Below are positions 16,706 to 27,343 of a DNA stretch of 37,472 bases, one piece after another (position 1 is the stretch's first letter; the number at the start of each line of letters is the position of its first letter). This DNA is from Acidobacteriota bacterium (GTDB taxonomy: Bacteria; Acidobacteriota; Blastocatellia; RBC074). A model generated the notes under the pieces. That model ran no database searches. It saw only the letters and a list, made by a program, of their open reading frames with translations, and was not told the origin of the DNA. The position numbers were made by a program, and so were the translations under genes. The stretch covers positions 35,089 through 72,560 of the forward strand of contig JAJVID010000088.1 in the NCBI GenBank assembly GCA_022072205.1, in the 5' to 3' direction.

Positions 16706-16784
16706 GTGTGGTCGGCGCATGACTGCTGGCTAGTGAAGAACTGCGGTCAGGGATGCGCCGCATGTGGTCGTGCGCCGACCAGAC
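16706..16784. repeat. 18-bp inverted repeat enclosing a nested palindrome
   Basis: Arm 16706-16723 pairs with arm 16767-16784 over 16 of 18 positions, including an 11-bp perfect core (TGGTCGGCGCA with TGCGCCGACCA). The 43-nt interior contains ATGCGCCGCAT at 16753-16763, a near-perfect palindrome that repeats the arm core. Possible identities are a structured RNA, a small non-autonomous mobile element or a regulatory operator. No target-site duplication is evident. Confidence 0.6.
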
Positions 16785-16967
16785 TGTCCGCCGAAACACG
16801 CGCGATCCATTCGAGCGGCGTTTTACTGTTTTCAGCCTGATCTTTTGAACATCCGGCTTCACGGAAAGCTCGTCTCCGTAAAATCGCATTTGCCCGTGCG
16901 CCTGATACGCTCTTTAAAATCGGGCGGACTTTTCGGCTTGCCGGAATTTTCAGCCGATTTCGGCTTC

Positions 16968-16997
16968 TTGACTCTCTCTCCCGCCATTGGCTATGTT
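16968..16997 (+). promoter_or_regulatory. Putative sigma-70 promoter of the M3-like gene
   Basis: TTGACT (16968-16973) and TATGTT (16992-16997) are separated by 18 bp. A start near 17004 would give a leader of about 58 nt before the ATG at 17062. The match is moderate. Confidence 0.45.
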
Positions 16998-17061
16998 GCG
17001 TTCTTCGACATTCAACCACTGACGCCTCTGACGACATGCGGAGGCCAATCGAGAGCGCGCA

Positions 17062-18552
17062 ATGCTTAGCGAATACCGCCAACGCTTCGGCGAGTTTCAT
17101 ACCGAATTTCATCGCGAAGATTACCTCTTCCGCTCCGGCCTCAAACGAAACTGCGAGACCGCTCACATCCGCAGCGAACACAGCGATCTGTTTCAGCCTG
17201 CCGCCATCGCCGATCTGCGCGCGAAACTCGAAGAGACTTCAGAGCAGCGGGAAACCGAGCGAACGAGCATCAGTCGGTTGATAGCTTTTGCGATGGAAGG
17301 CAATCTGGTCGCCCGCGTGCGCGCGATTTCCGATGAGATCGAAAATTACGAATCGAACGCGAGGATTGACTGGCAGGAGCGGCAGGTTCCGTTTCGTGAA
17401 TCAGCAGCGCTGTTTGCGAGCGAGCCGGACGGCGCTCGACGCCGCGACCTGTTCGCCCGCCGAGCCGAAGTGATCAAAGCCGCGCAGGATTTACGCGCTG
17501 AACGGCTCGAAAAGTCGCGCGATGGCGCGCGGGAGCTTGGTTTTGAAAATCGCCTTGCGATGCGCCGCGAACTGCGCGGATGCGATTATGAAAAGCTGGC
17601 TGAAAAGTCGAGGCGGATTTTGTCGAAGACTGAGAGCGGATACGTAAACGCGCTCTCCGGGCTATTGCCCCGTGAAATTGGCGTTTCGGTTGACGACGCG
17701 ACACAGGCCGATCTGAGTTTCCTGCAAAGATTCGCGCGCTTCGATCATTTCTTCCCGCGCGAACGAATGCCGCCGGTTTACCGCGAACTTTTCGCCGCGC
17801 TCGGCTTCAATTCCGAAAAGCAGTCGAACGTAACCATTGATTCGGAGCTGCGTCCAGATAAACAGCCGCAAGCTTTCTGCTCGCCAATCCGCGTGCCTGA
17901 TGAAATCAAGCTCGTGGTCAATCTGGCCGGCGGGCAGGCGAACTACCGCGAATTTCTTCGCGAGGCGGGCCACGCGCAGCATTACGCCTGGACTTCGCGC
18001 AACATCTACCCCGAATTCCGTATCGGCGGAGACCGCGCTGTCGGCGCTGCCTGGGGAATGCTCTTCGAGAACCTGATGTTCGACGAACGCTGGCTGATGG
18101 CGACTTTCGGTTTTGCCGAAAACCGCGAATTCCGGCACGCGCTGGCGGTTTTCAGGCTGATGGCGTTGCGGCGAGCGGCGGCGCTGCTCGATTACGAGAT
18201 CGAATTTCATTCAGACCGCCTGACGACCGGAGCCGGAGCGCGTTACGCCGAATTGATGACCGACGCCGTGCGCGCGCGGTTTGACGAAACGGATCATCTG
18301 CGCTCGCTCGACGAAGAGTTTTATTCGGCGGACTTCCTGCGGGCTTCAGCCTTCGAGTCGCAATTGCGCGAGTATTTGAAGACGCAGTTCGGCCAACGGT
18401 GGTGGGCTTCGCGCAAGGCCGGCGAGATGCTGATTGATTTGTGGAACACGGGGCAGCGGTACACGGTCGAAGAGTTGGCGGCGATGATTGGGCTGGGTGA
18501 ATTGGATTTTGAATGCTTGTTTAGTGAGCTTCTGGATCGAATCAAAGAGTAA
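17062..18552 (+). CDS. M3-family-like peptidase homologue with a broken zinc motif
   Basis: The 496-residue helical protein follows the layout of M3 oligopeptidase-type metalloproteases: a long helical N-terminal domain, then a segment reading QAFCSPIRVPDEIKLVV, and then the catalytic helix. In active relatives that helix reads FLHEAGHALH or similar; here it is FLREAGHAQHY (residues 298-308). The first zinc-binding His is replaced by Arg300 (codon CGC, one transition from CAC), while the catalytic Glu301 and second His304 remain. A third ligand Glu may be in AWGMLFENLMFDE. Peptidase activity by the usual mechanism is therefore doubtful. The protein may be a pseudo-enzyme, or the zinc site may use another residue such as His307. 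The gene is followed after 1 bp by aroB. Confidence 0.7.
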   Translation: MLSEYRQRFGEFHTEFHREDYLFRSGLKRNCETAHIRSEHSDLFQPAAIADLRAKLEETSEQRETERTSISRLIAFAMEGNLVARVRAISDEIENYESNARIDWQERQVPFRESAALFASEPDGARRRDLFARRAEVIKAAQDLRAERLEKSRDGARELGFENRLAMRRELRGCDYEKLAEKSRRILSKTESGYVNALSGLLPREIGVSVDDATQADLSFLQRFARFDHFFPRERMPPVYRELFAALGFNSEKQSNVTIDSELRPDKQPQAFCSPIRVPDEIKLVVNLAGGQANYREFLREAGHAQHYAWTSRNIYPEFRIGGDRAVGAAWGMLFENLMFDERWLMATFGFAENREFRHALAVFRLMALRRAAALLDYEIEFHSDRLTTGAGARYAELMTDAVRARFDETDHLRSLDEEFYSADFLRASAFESQLREYLKTQFGQRWWASRKAGEMLIDLWNTGQRYTVEELAAMIGLGELDFECLFSELLDRIKE

Positions 18553-18553
18553 T

Positions 18554-19699
18554 ATGAGCGCATCAATGAAATTGCAATCCGCAATCCGCAATCCGCAATC
18601 CGCAATCGTTCACGTCTCCCTCGACGAACGCAGCTATGACATCACAATCGCCGATGGCGCGTTGTCGCAAACAGGCGAAATCGCTCGAGCCGCGCTCGGC
18701 GATAAAACCCGCCGTGTGGCGATCATTTCGAATCCGAAAGTTCACGCGCTTTATGGCAAGGGTGTTGAAAAGAGTTTGAAGCAGGCCGGCTTCGCCACGC
18801 TCACGCATCTGATCGGCGATGGCGAGCGGGCGAAATCCCTGCGCACAGCCGAACGCGCCTGGGGCTTTCTGATCGCCAATCGGTTTGAACGATCCGACGG
18901 CGTGATCGCTCTTGGCGGCGGTGTGGTTGGCGATTTGGCTGGCTTTGTCGCGGCGACTTTTTTGCGCGGCGTGAATTACGTTCAAATTCCCACGACGCTG
19001 CTCGCGCAGATTGATAGTTCGGTTGGAGGGAAGACGGCGGTCAATCACGCGCTGGGCAAAAACCTGATCGGGGCTTTTCATCAGCCTCGCGCAGTCGTCA
19101 TTGATCCGGGCGCGTTGCGGAGTTTGCCTGAGCGAGAGTTGCGCGCGGGGCTTTACGAGGCGGTCAAATACGGAGTCATCCGCGACTGGGAGTTGTTCAG
19201 ATTGATAGAGGAGAATCTGGACAACATCAACGCGCTCGATCCGGCCCTGATGTCCCGCGTGATCGCGCGCAGTTGCGAGATCAAAGCTGAAGTCGTCACA
19301 GCAGATGAACGCGAATCGGGTTTGCGCCGCATCCTCAATTTCGGGCATACGGTTGGCCACGCGCTCGAAGCCGTCACCGCTTACCGGCGGTTGAAACATG
19401 GCGAAGCGGTCGGTTACGGGATGAAGTGCGCTTCAACGATTGCGGAGAAGGCTGGTATAATCCCGCCTGCTGAAGCCGACGCCATCAGGTTTGGTGTTGA
19501 TAAGCTCGGTTCGCTGCCCCGCATTGACGATCTGAAGACTCAAGACGTAATCGCCGCAATGTCGCACGACAAGAAAGTCGCGCAAGGCAAACTCCCCCTG
19601 ATTCTGCCGACGAAAATTGGTTCCGTCATCGTGCGGGATGACATCGGGCCTGCGGTGATTCGCGCGGCGGTGCGCGAATTGTTGGCGGCCCGTTACTGA
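18554..19699 (+). CDS. aroB: 3-Dehydroquinate synthase
   Basis: AroB converts DAHP to 3-dehydroquinate, the second step of the shikimate pathway, using NAD+ and a divalent metal. The 381-residue product has the NAD motif GGGVVGDLAGFVAATFLRG, the substrate motif QIPTTLLAQIDSSVGGKTAVN, and the metal ligands Glu in AGLYEAVKYG, His in LNFGHTVGHALE and His in KHGEAVGYGM. Activity is expected. The ATG at 18554 follows the M3-like stop by one base, so translation is probably coupled. Residues 8-18 (QSAIRNPQSAI) are encoded by a heptanucleotide tandem repeat and are not part of the enzyme fold, which begins at VHVSLDERSYDI. Confidence 0.95.
   Translation: MSASMKLQSAIRNPQSAIVHVSLDERSYDITIADGALSQTGEIARAALGDKTRRVAIISNPKVHALYGKGVEKSLKQAGFATLTHLIGDGERAKSLRTAERAWGFLIANRFERSDGVIALGGGVVGDLAGFVAATFLRGVNYVQIPTTLLAQIDSSVGGKTAVNHALGKNLIGAFHQPRAVVIDPGALRSLPERELRAGLYEAVKYGVIRDWELFRLIEENLDNINALDPALMSRVIARSCEIKAEVVTADERESGLRRILNFGHTVGHALEAVTAYRRLKHGEAVGYGMKCASTIAEKAGIIPPAEADAIRFGVDKLGSLPRIDDLKTQDVIAAMSHDKKVAQGKLPLILPTKIGSVIVRDDIGPAVIRAAVRELLAARY
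18574..18607 (+). repeat. Heptanucleotide tandem repeat (GCAATCC, 4.9 copies) inside the 5' end of aroB
   Basis: Four full GCAATCC units and six bases of a fifth run from 18574 to 18607, seven codons after the aroB start. Because seven is not a multiple of three, gain or loss of one or two units would put aroB out of frame; only changes of three units keep it in frame. Confidence 0.9.
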
Positions 19700-19727
19700 A
19701 TAAGACCGACTGAAGGGAGAGAAAGAT

Positions 19728-20117
19728 ATGCCTGACCTTCGCAAAACCGTTTTACGAAAAGGCGCGCCAGAATTAGGCGCAAGCCGTTTCTCGTTCCTGT
19801 TGTTGCTCGCCTTCACTGCGGCGTCCGTTTATCTGGTGGCGGTCTTCGTCCCGGCTTACATGAGCAATCAGCGGATGCAGGAGGCCGCCGAGTTGATTGT
19901 TCATCGCGCCGCGACTCAGAACCTGAGCGAGTCCGATACGCGCGCGCAGTTGCACGAGAAGGCCCGCGAGTTCGGTTTGCCTGAAGACCACAACGTTGAC
20001 ATCTGGCGCGAGGGCAAGACGATGACTGCGCGCGTCACGTACACGCGTCTGGTCAGTTTCCCTTTCTATACTTACAAATGGCCGGTCGAGATTCGCGTCA
20101 AGGATCTGGGCTTTTGA
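19728..20117 (+). CDS. Small single-pass membrane protein (possibly DUF4845-like)
   Basis: This 129-residue product has one transmembrane helix at about residues 21-44 (RFSFLLLLAFTAASVYLVAVFVP, split across the segment), preceded by a basic cytoplasmic N-terminus. The outer part is a small alpha/beta domain: helical QRMQEAAELIVHRAATQ, then EKAREFGLPEDHNVDIWRE, then strands MTARVTYTRLV and YTYKWPVEIRV. This order resembles DUF4845, a family without a known function, but I am not certain. GGGAG lies upstream of the ATG. It follows aroB by 28 bp and may share its transcript. Confidence 0.65.
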   Translation: MPDLRKTVLRKGAPELGASRFSFLLLLAFTAASVYLVAVFVPAYMSNQRMQEAAELIVHRAATQNLSESDTRAQLHEKAREFGLPEDHNVDIWREGKTMTARVTYTRLVSFPFYTYKWPVEIRVKDLGF

Positions 20118-20304
20118 AATGGACGCCATTGACTGAAACTTCGGCTTGCCTTGAGTTACTGCATTGATTAGACTGCGTCGCGTAACGCGAATCCCCACAT
20201 CCTTAACTCTAACTACTCTGAAATCGTAGGCGCATTTCGGTTGATGGCCGTCGCGCCAGGATTTTGAACTCCAAACTTCAATTATTACACTTGGGAGGTT
20301 GCCA

Positions 20305-20673
20305 ATGGCTAGTTTTGAAGAACTTCAATCAAAGTACAAAGCGGTTCTGGACAAAGGGCATGAGATAGGCATGACTGTTCAGAACCTGAATATGGAGGGT
20401 GACAAGCTTTTGATTCGCGGCGTCGTTCCATCGGATTACGCCAAGAATGAGCTTTGGGATGCGGTCAAGAGCGTTGACGCGAGCGTCTCGGACGCCATCG
20501 TTGATGTCAACGTACAGTCGGGGTTGACCTACACGGTTAAATCCGGCGACACGCTCTCGAAGATCGCCAAACGCTTCTACGGCGACGCGAATCATTATCA
20601 TCAAATCGCCGCCGCCAACGGCATCGCCAATCCGGATCGGATTGATGTCGGGCAGGAGTTGAAACTGCCGTAA
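20305..20673 (+). CDS. BON-LysM domain protein, Kbp/YgaU-like
   Basis: The 122-residue cytoplasmic protein has a BON-like N-terminal domain (about 1-62, with LNMEGDKLLIRGVVPS and SVDASVSDAIVDVNV). A LysM domain follows (about 66-121, YTVKSGDTLSKIAKRFYGDANHYHQIAAANG to VGQELKLP). E. coli Kbp (YgaU) has the same order and length and binds potassium; general LysM domains bind peptidoglycan. The lack of a signal peptide fits the cytoplasmic Kbp type. ATG 20305 is preferred over an upstream TTG at 20299 because GGGAGG lies about 8 nt before it. It converges on the DHS-like gene across a long hairpin. Confidence 0.85.
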   Translation: MASFEELQSKYKAVLDKGHEIGMTVQNLNMEGDKLLIRGVVPSDYAKNELWDAVKSVDASVSDAIVDVNVQSGLTYTVKSGDTLSKIAKRFYGDANHYHQIAAANGIANPDRIDVGQELKLP

Positions 20674-20679
20674 AGCGGA

Positions 20680-20774
20680 AGAAAGACAAGGGAACAAGTA
20701 GAAGGGGAGACACGGAGAAGAAGCCATCGGCTCTTTCTCCCTGTCTCCCCTTCTACTTGACCCCTTGTCTTTCT
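20680..20774. terminator. 40-bp inverted repeat between convergent genes; bidirectional terminator
   Basis: Arms 20680-20719 and 20735-20774 pair at 37 of 40 positions around 15 nt. The left arm is purine-rich (AAGACAAGG, GAAGGGGAGACA). It starts 6 nt after the Kbp-like stop and ends 4 nt before the DHS-like stop, so it fills the whole gap between the two genes. Confidence 0.8.
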
Positions 20775-20778
20775 GAAA

Positions 20779-21828
<1,050 letters not shown>

Positions 21829-21849
21829 TGCGTTCTCAAATGGCCAACT

Positions 21850-21915
21850 GGTGGTTGGTGGTTGGTGGTTGGTGGTTGGTTTTTCCGGGCGCCAACCACC
21901 AATCACCAACCACCA
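21850..21915. repeat. Heptamer tandem repeat and its inverted copy between speA and the DHS-like gene
   Basis: GTGGTTG occurs four times in a row at 21851-21878. The facing arm 21892-21915 is the complement of the same array with one mismatch, giving a stem of up to 24 bp. On the minus strand it lies between the speA stop (21916) and the DHS-like start (21828), so transcripts joining the two genes would carry a large hairpin that could attenuate the second gene or mark an mRNA processing site. Confidence 0.85.
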
Positions 21916-23823
<1,908 letters not shown>

Positions 23824-24123
23824 TTTTGACCGTTCTTTGACCTCCCTGAAGTGGATTTTTTTCAAGATGAGAAGGAATCTTTGACCGCCGCTATGAACGC
23901 ATACTGACATTTCGCCATGCTTGTCAATCAGCCAGCAGGAGGCCTAATGCAAGACAACTTCAGGCAAGTATTGGCGGATTCGGTACTTATTTAACGAGAG
24001 GCGGACTGTAACAAATTGGGCAGAGGCTGTCAAAAACTATTTTTTCGTAGGAAACACAAGCAGTTAGGCGCGCTAACCTCTCCGAATTTTTCGGAAATTG
24101 CGCTTTTTCCCAAACCGAATTTG
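23824..24123. promoter_or_regulatory. speA upstream region with putative sigma-70 promoter
   Basis: On the minus strand, TTGACA (23922-23927) and TATGCG (23898-23903) are 18 bp apart, placing a start about 65-70 nt before the speA ATG. The rest of this 300-bp gap, as far as the Cys-rich gene's stop at 24124, holds a small 6-bp hairpin near 24087 and nothing I can name. Confidence 0.5.
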
Positions 24124-24816
24124 TCAGGTTTTACCGTTGATTTCAATCAACTCCAACTCGCGCCACCGCCGTCTGATTTCCAGAACTTCATCGGCCAGCG
24201 CGCTGAGATTCTCCCTGATCCCCTCGCCGTCCTCCAATCCGATGGGGCGCGGATAGCGGCGTGGCAGCGCAAGCGGGCGGACAGGTTCGCGCGCGTTTGC
24301 CGGGACGCGTGTGATCATTTCGTAAACGCGGAACTCAGCGGCTCCCACCTCCTTCTTCACCCATTTCAACGCGCGTCCCGCTTCAGCGTCGCATTCCGAG
24401 ATGGCGTTGAGCAGCGCGCCGCAAACGAACGCCGCGCAGAAGACGGTCTTACCGTGTTTGTTATTTGGGTCGCACCCCGATGCGCCCATCACGCGGCAAC
24501 TCGGCGGGCAACATCCCGTGCCCTGTTCGTGGCAGCGGCGGCAGATGTCGAAGACTCCGCTTGAAGCGAAGAAGCGGTCAAGTTGGGCGATTAGCTCTTC
24601 GCGCGCCAAACCGTCTTCAGGCTCAGGCAGGGCGTTCAACCGTTTTCGTTCGGCGCGGACGCATCGCGCGCAAAGCAGGAATTCGCGCCCGCCGCCCGGC
24701 TCGCCGGGATGACCGAAGCTGGCCAGTTGATAACGATGCGCGGCTCCAGCGCCGCACCATTGGCAGATGTCGTCTGGCGTCTTTTTCGCTCGGTTTTGAA
24801 AGTCAGCGATGGCCAC
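24124..24816 (-). CDS. Cys-rich protein of unknown function, probable zinc binder
   Basis: I do not recognise this 230-residue protein. It has several cysteine pairs that look like metal sites: CQWCG (about 18-22), LCARC (about 48-52), CRRCHEQGTGCCPPSC (about 92-107) and a Cys near CDPNNKHGK. The second half is helical and charged (LKWVKKEVGAAEFRVYEMI, ENLSALADEVLEIRRRWREL). There is no signal peptide or membrane segment. A rubredoxin- or ribbon-like zinc fold is possible. It lies 33 bp downstream of the Ser/Thr kinase on the same strand, so they may be cotranscribed. Confidence 0.6.
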   Translation of the reverse strand: MAIADFQNRAKKTPDDICQWCGAGAAHRYQLASFGHPGEPGGGREFLLCARCVRAERKRLNALPEPEDGLAREELIAQLDRFFASSGVFDICRRCHEQGTGCCPPSCRVMGASGCDPNNKHGKTVFCAAFVCGALLNAISECDAEAGRALKWVKKEVGAAEFRVYEMITRVPANAREPVRPLALPRRYPRPIGLEDGEGIRENLSALADEVLEIRRRWRELELIEINGKT

Positions 24817-24849
24817 CTCGATTCGTAATCCAAATATGGTTGTGAAGTT

Positions 24850-26634
24850 TCAGTGACGATGGTGGGGATGCTCGGCGCTTCCCGCAAGGTCTTTGTATGC
24901 CGCTCTAACTGCGTCAATCTGCAAATCGGCGGATCCGTCATTCCTGATCATTACCTGCCTGGCCTGTTGAATTCCGTGATGCCCCATATCGTGGCCGGCC
25001 CCACTTGCAGGAAAGCCTCTGCGGTTGATGTCAATCCGCCGCCACGCGCTGGCGTCGTCGTTTCTCACAAAGATTCTGTAAGAAACCGGGCTTTGCTCAG
25101 GGCCGAATACATGCAGATCATCTCCATCCCCGTTGCCGAAAAACTGGCCATCAAGATAGACCAGCGCGATCTGACCGCCGGGCGCGATCGTCGCCACTTG
25201 TTGATCCGGCGCTCCCAACGCGTTTTCGGCTCCGGTGGCGCCGCTGGTCTGGTCGGCAATCACTTCCCACAGTTTGCCGCTCGATGGTTGTGGGCCTGGC
25301 GCAGGAGTTTTCGAGACGTCTACGGGAGCGATCTGATTTGTGGCTACGGGCTGATTGTTTCCGGCTGAAGTGATTGTTGCGGGTTGCTGGCTGCTCGCGA
25401 CGCCGGTTGCTTGCCTGGTTTTGTTGTTGGTGTACCACCGGTAACCAAGCGCGCCACACAGCGCGAATATCAACAGCGCGCCGAGCGCCAGCAGGGCAAA
25501 CCTGCCACTTCTGTTTGCGGCGCTCTCCACGTTGCCGCTCGATATTGGCGCTCCGATTTGCAACGTCTTCGCGTCAGGTCCTGAGACCGGGGCAGTGTGA
25601 ATTTGCGGCATGGAGGGTGAAGTCGGCGCGGTTATTCTACCGCCAAGGGCGCTCGTCAACTCTCGCGCCAGATCGCCTGCCGTTTGCGGCCGCGCTTCGC
25701 GCTGTTTTTTTAGCGCGCGCAGGACGACAGCCTCGACCTGAGGCGAAATGTTGGGATTCTGATCGCGCATTGGCGGCGGCGCTTGATTGACCTGTTGAAC
25801 CACGATGGCCGTCGGGGTTGGCGAATTGAACGGAACGACGCCAGTCAACATCTCGTAGAGCACGACGCCGAAACTGTAGATGTCGGAGCGGCCATCCAAC
25901 TCTTCGCCCATACACTGTTCCGGTGACATGTAATGAGGCGTCCCGACCACATTGCCGGTTCGGGTCAGCTTGCTGGCGGTGATGTCACGAAGCGCGGCGA
26001 CGCCGAAATCGAGCACCTTGACACTCAATCCGCTCGACGCTGTTTGCAGCCCTTGCAAGAGGATATTGTCCGGCTTGATATCGCGATGCACCACGCCTTG
26101 CCGATGCGCTTCGTCCAGCGCCGCGCAAACCTGACGCGCCACCTCAGCGGCGGTGGTGGGATCTATCGTGCCCTGCCGCTCGATCCGCTGACGCAGGCTC
26201 TCTCCTTCCACCAGTTCCATGACCAGATAGACGAGTCCCTCCTGAGAGACGCCGAAATCGTAAATGGCGACGACATTGGGGTGTTTGAGCCGTGCGGCGG
26301 TCTGCGCTTCGCGGCGGAAACGCTCGACCGCGTTCGGGTCGGTTAATCGTTCGGGGTGTAGAATCTTGACCGCCGCCAGATCGCCAATCGCCAGACGGCG
26401 CGCGCGATAAACTGTTCCCATTCCCCCTACGCCGATTTTCGATTCTAGAGAATATCTCTGATCCAATGTCCGAGGGGCCAAAGCATCCGTCGCCTGCGCC
26501 TGACGGGCCGTGTCATACGACTGTTTGGGCGCGGCGTTTGCGACGGGCGGAGCCTGAGCCTCCATCAGGCGCGCGCCGCAACGACTGCAAAAGCGTTTTG
26601 TGCCGACCGGGTTACCACATTGTGGGCAAATCAT
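24850..26634 (-). CDS. Membrane Ser/Thr protein kinase with N-terminal zinc ribbon
   Basis: The 594-residue protein has an N-terminal zinc ribbon (Cys3, 6, 16, 19). A PknB-like kinase domain follows (about 61-325): glycine loop IGVGGMGTVY, Lys90, HRDIKPDN with Asp185, DFG at 209-211 and a PEQ-type APE motif (SPEQCMGEE). Active-site residues are intact. A Pro-rich linker leads to one transmembrane helix (about 380-400), then an outer linker and a domain of about 140 residues (ENALGAPDQQVATIAPGGQI to IDAVRAAYKDL) that looks like a beta-sandwich ligand binder. The start at 26634 is chosen because the zinc ribbon begins there. The signal it senses is unknown. Confidence 0.85.
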   Translation of the reverse strand: MICPQCGNPVGTKRFCSRCGARLMEAQAPPVANAAPKQSYDTARQAQATDALAPRTLDQRYSLESKIGVGGMGTVYRARRLAIGDLAAVKILHPERLTDPNAVERFRREAQTAARLKHPNVVAIYDFGVSQEGLVYLVMELVEGESLRQRIERQGTIDPTTAAEVARQVCAALDEAHRQGVVHRDIKPDNILLQGLQTASSGLSVKVLDFGVAALRDITASKLTRTGNVVGTPHYMSPEQCMGEELDGRSDIYSFGVVLYEMLTGVVPFNSPTPTAIVVQQVNQAPPPMRDQNPNISPQVEAVVLRALKKQREARPQTAGDLARELTSALGGRITAPTSPSMPQIHTAPVSGPDAKTLQIGAPISSGNVESAANRSGRFALLALGALLIFALCGALGYRWYTNNKTRQATGVASSQQPATITSAGNNQPVATNQIAPVDVSKTPAPGPQPSSGKLWEVIADQTSGATGAENALGAPDQQVATIAPGGQIALVYLDGQFFGNGDGDDLHVFGPEQSPVSYRIFVRNDDASAWRRIDINRRGFPASGAGHDMGHHGIQQARQVMIRNDGSADLQIDAVRAAYKDLAGSAEHPHHRH

Positions 26635-26705
26635 CGCTGCTCGCTCCCTCATTAAAGGACAACCGTCGTGGCTCGATCAATCGGATGACGTTGAAGAATG
26701 GCAGG

Positions 26706-26735
26706 ATATTAGTGAGGCGCTGCGTAACGTGTCAA
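26706..26735 (-). promoter_or_regulatory. Sigma-70 promoter of the kinase gene
   Basis: On the minus strand, TTGACA (26730-26735) and TAATAT (26706-26711) are 18 bp apart; both hexamers are near consensus. Transcription would begin about 65 nt before the kinase ATG. Confidence 0.65.
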
Positions 26736-26776
26736 TCGTAATTCCTGCGTCTCGCTTTCCCGAAGCGATGAGGATA

Positions 26777-26826
26777 CTATGGCGATAATGGCAACAATTA
26801 CAGGGACGGCAGGCGCTATGGCGATA
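26777..26826 (+). repeat. Pair of direct repeats CTATGGCGATA
   Basis: The 11-mer CTATGGCGATA occurs at 26777-26787 and again at 26816-26826, 39 bp apart, in the gap between the divergent kinase and small secreted-protein genes. They could be regulator sites for either gene, or chance. Confidence 0.4.
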
Positions 26827-26876
26827 GTCTTACCGTCACAGGCAATAACGGCTGACAACCAACCCAATGGAGATGG

Positions 26877-27263
26877 ATGAAAATGAAGAGTAAAACCCTT
26901 TTGCTGAGTCTGATCGCAACGTCGCTTGTTTTCGCTGCGGTCGTCCTGGCGCACGAGAAGGTAAAGCTGACCGGCTACGTGGTTGATGTTATGTGCGCCG
27001 CCGATCACACCAAAGATAAACCTGAAGACGCTATGAAGTTCGCCTCTGAGCACACCAAGTCCTGCGGGCTGATGGATGAATGCGTCAAGAGCGGCTACGG
27101 CATCTTCGCCGATGGCAAATGGTATCCCTTCGACGCGAAGGGCAACGAACTGGCCAGGGCCATGTTCGAGAAGTCCCAAAAGAACGATCACATCAAAGTG
27201 ATCGTCGAAGGGATGAATCATGGCGGGAAGATTCTGGTTGAGAAGATCACCGAAGAACAATAA
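26877..27263 (+). CDS. Small secreted protein of unknown function, possible metal binder
   Basis: The 128-residue product (or 126 from a second ATG at 26883) begins with a signal peptide (KSKTLLLSLIATSLVFAAVVLA). The mature part reads KLTGYVVDVMCAADHTKDK and then KSCGLMDECVKSGYGIFADGK, giving three cysteines with nearby His and Asp, and ends in strands (IKVIVEGMNHGGKILVEKI). Proteins with the phrase 'GYVVDxMCA' are common in Acidobacteriota, but I know no function. The Cys/His content and the converging copper-exporter operon make metal binding worth considering. GGAG lies 4 nt upstream of the first ATG. A strong shared terminator follows. Confidence 0.7.
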   Translation: MKMKSKTLLLSLIATSLVFAAVVLAHEKVKLTGYVVDVMCAADHTKDKPEDAMKFASEHTKSCGLMDECVKSGYGIFADGKWYPFDAKGNELARAMFEKSQKNDHIKVIVEGMNHGGKILVEKITEEQ

Positions 27264-27285
27264 GCCCGCGCTTTCGGTTTACCAC

Positions 27286-27325
27286 AAATCAAAAAGCCAG
27301 CCCGGGCGGGCTGGCTTTTTGATTT
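27286..27325. terminator. Bidirectional terminator, 18-bp perfect stem
   Basis: The arm 27286-27303 pairs perfectly with 27308-27325 around the tetranucleotide GGGC. The GC core (GCCAGCCC) is flanked by A5 on one side and T5 on the other, so it is a classic terminator in both directions. It serves the small secreted-protein gene (plus) and copA (minus). Confidence 0.95.
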
Positions 27326-27343
27326 CCTCATTCCGCATCGCCC

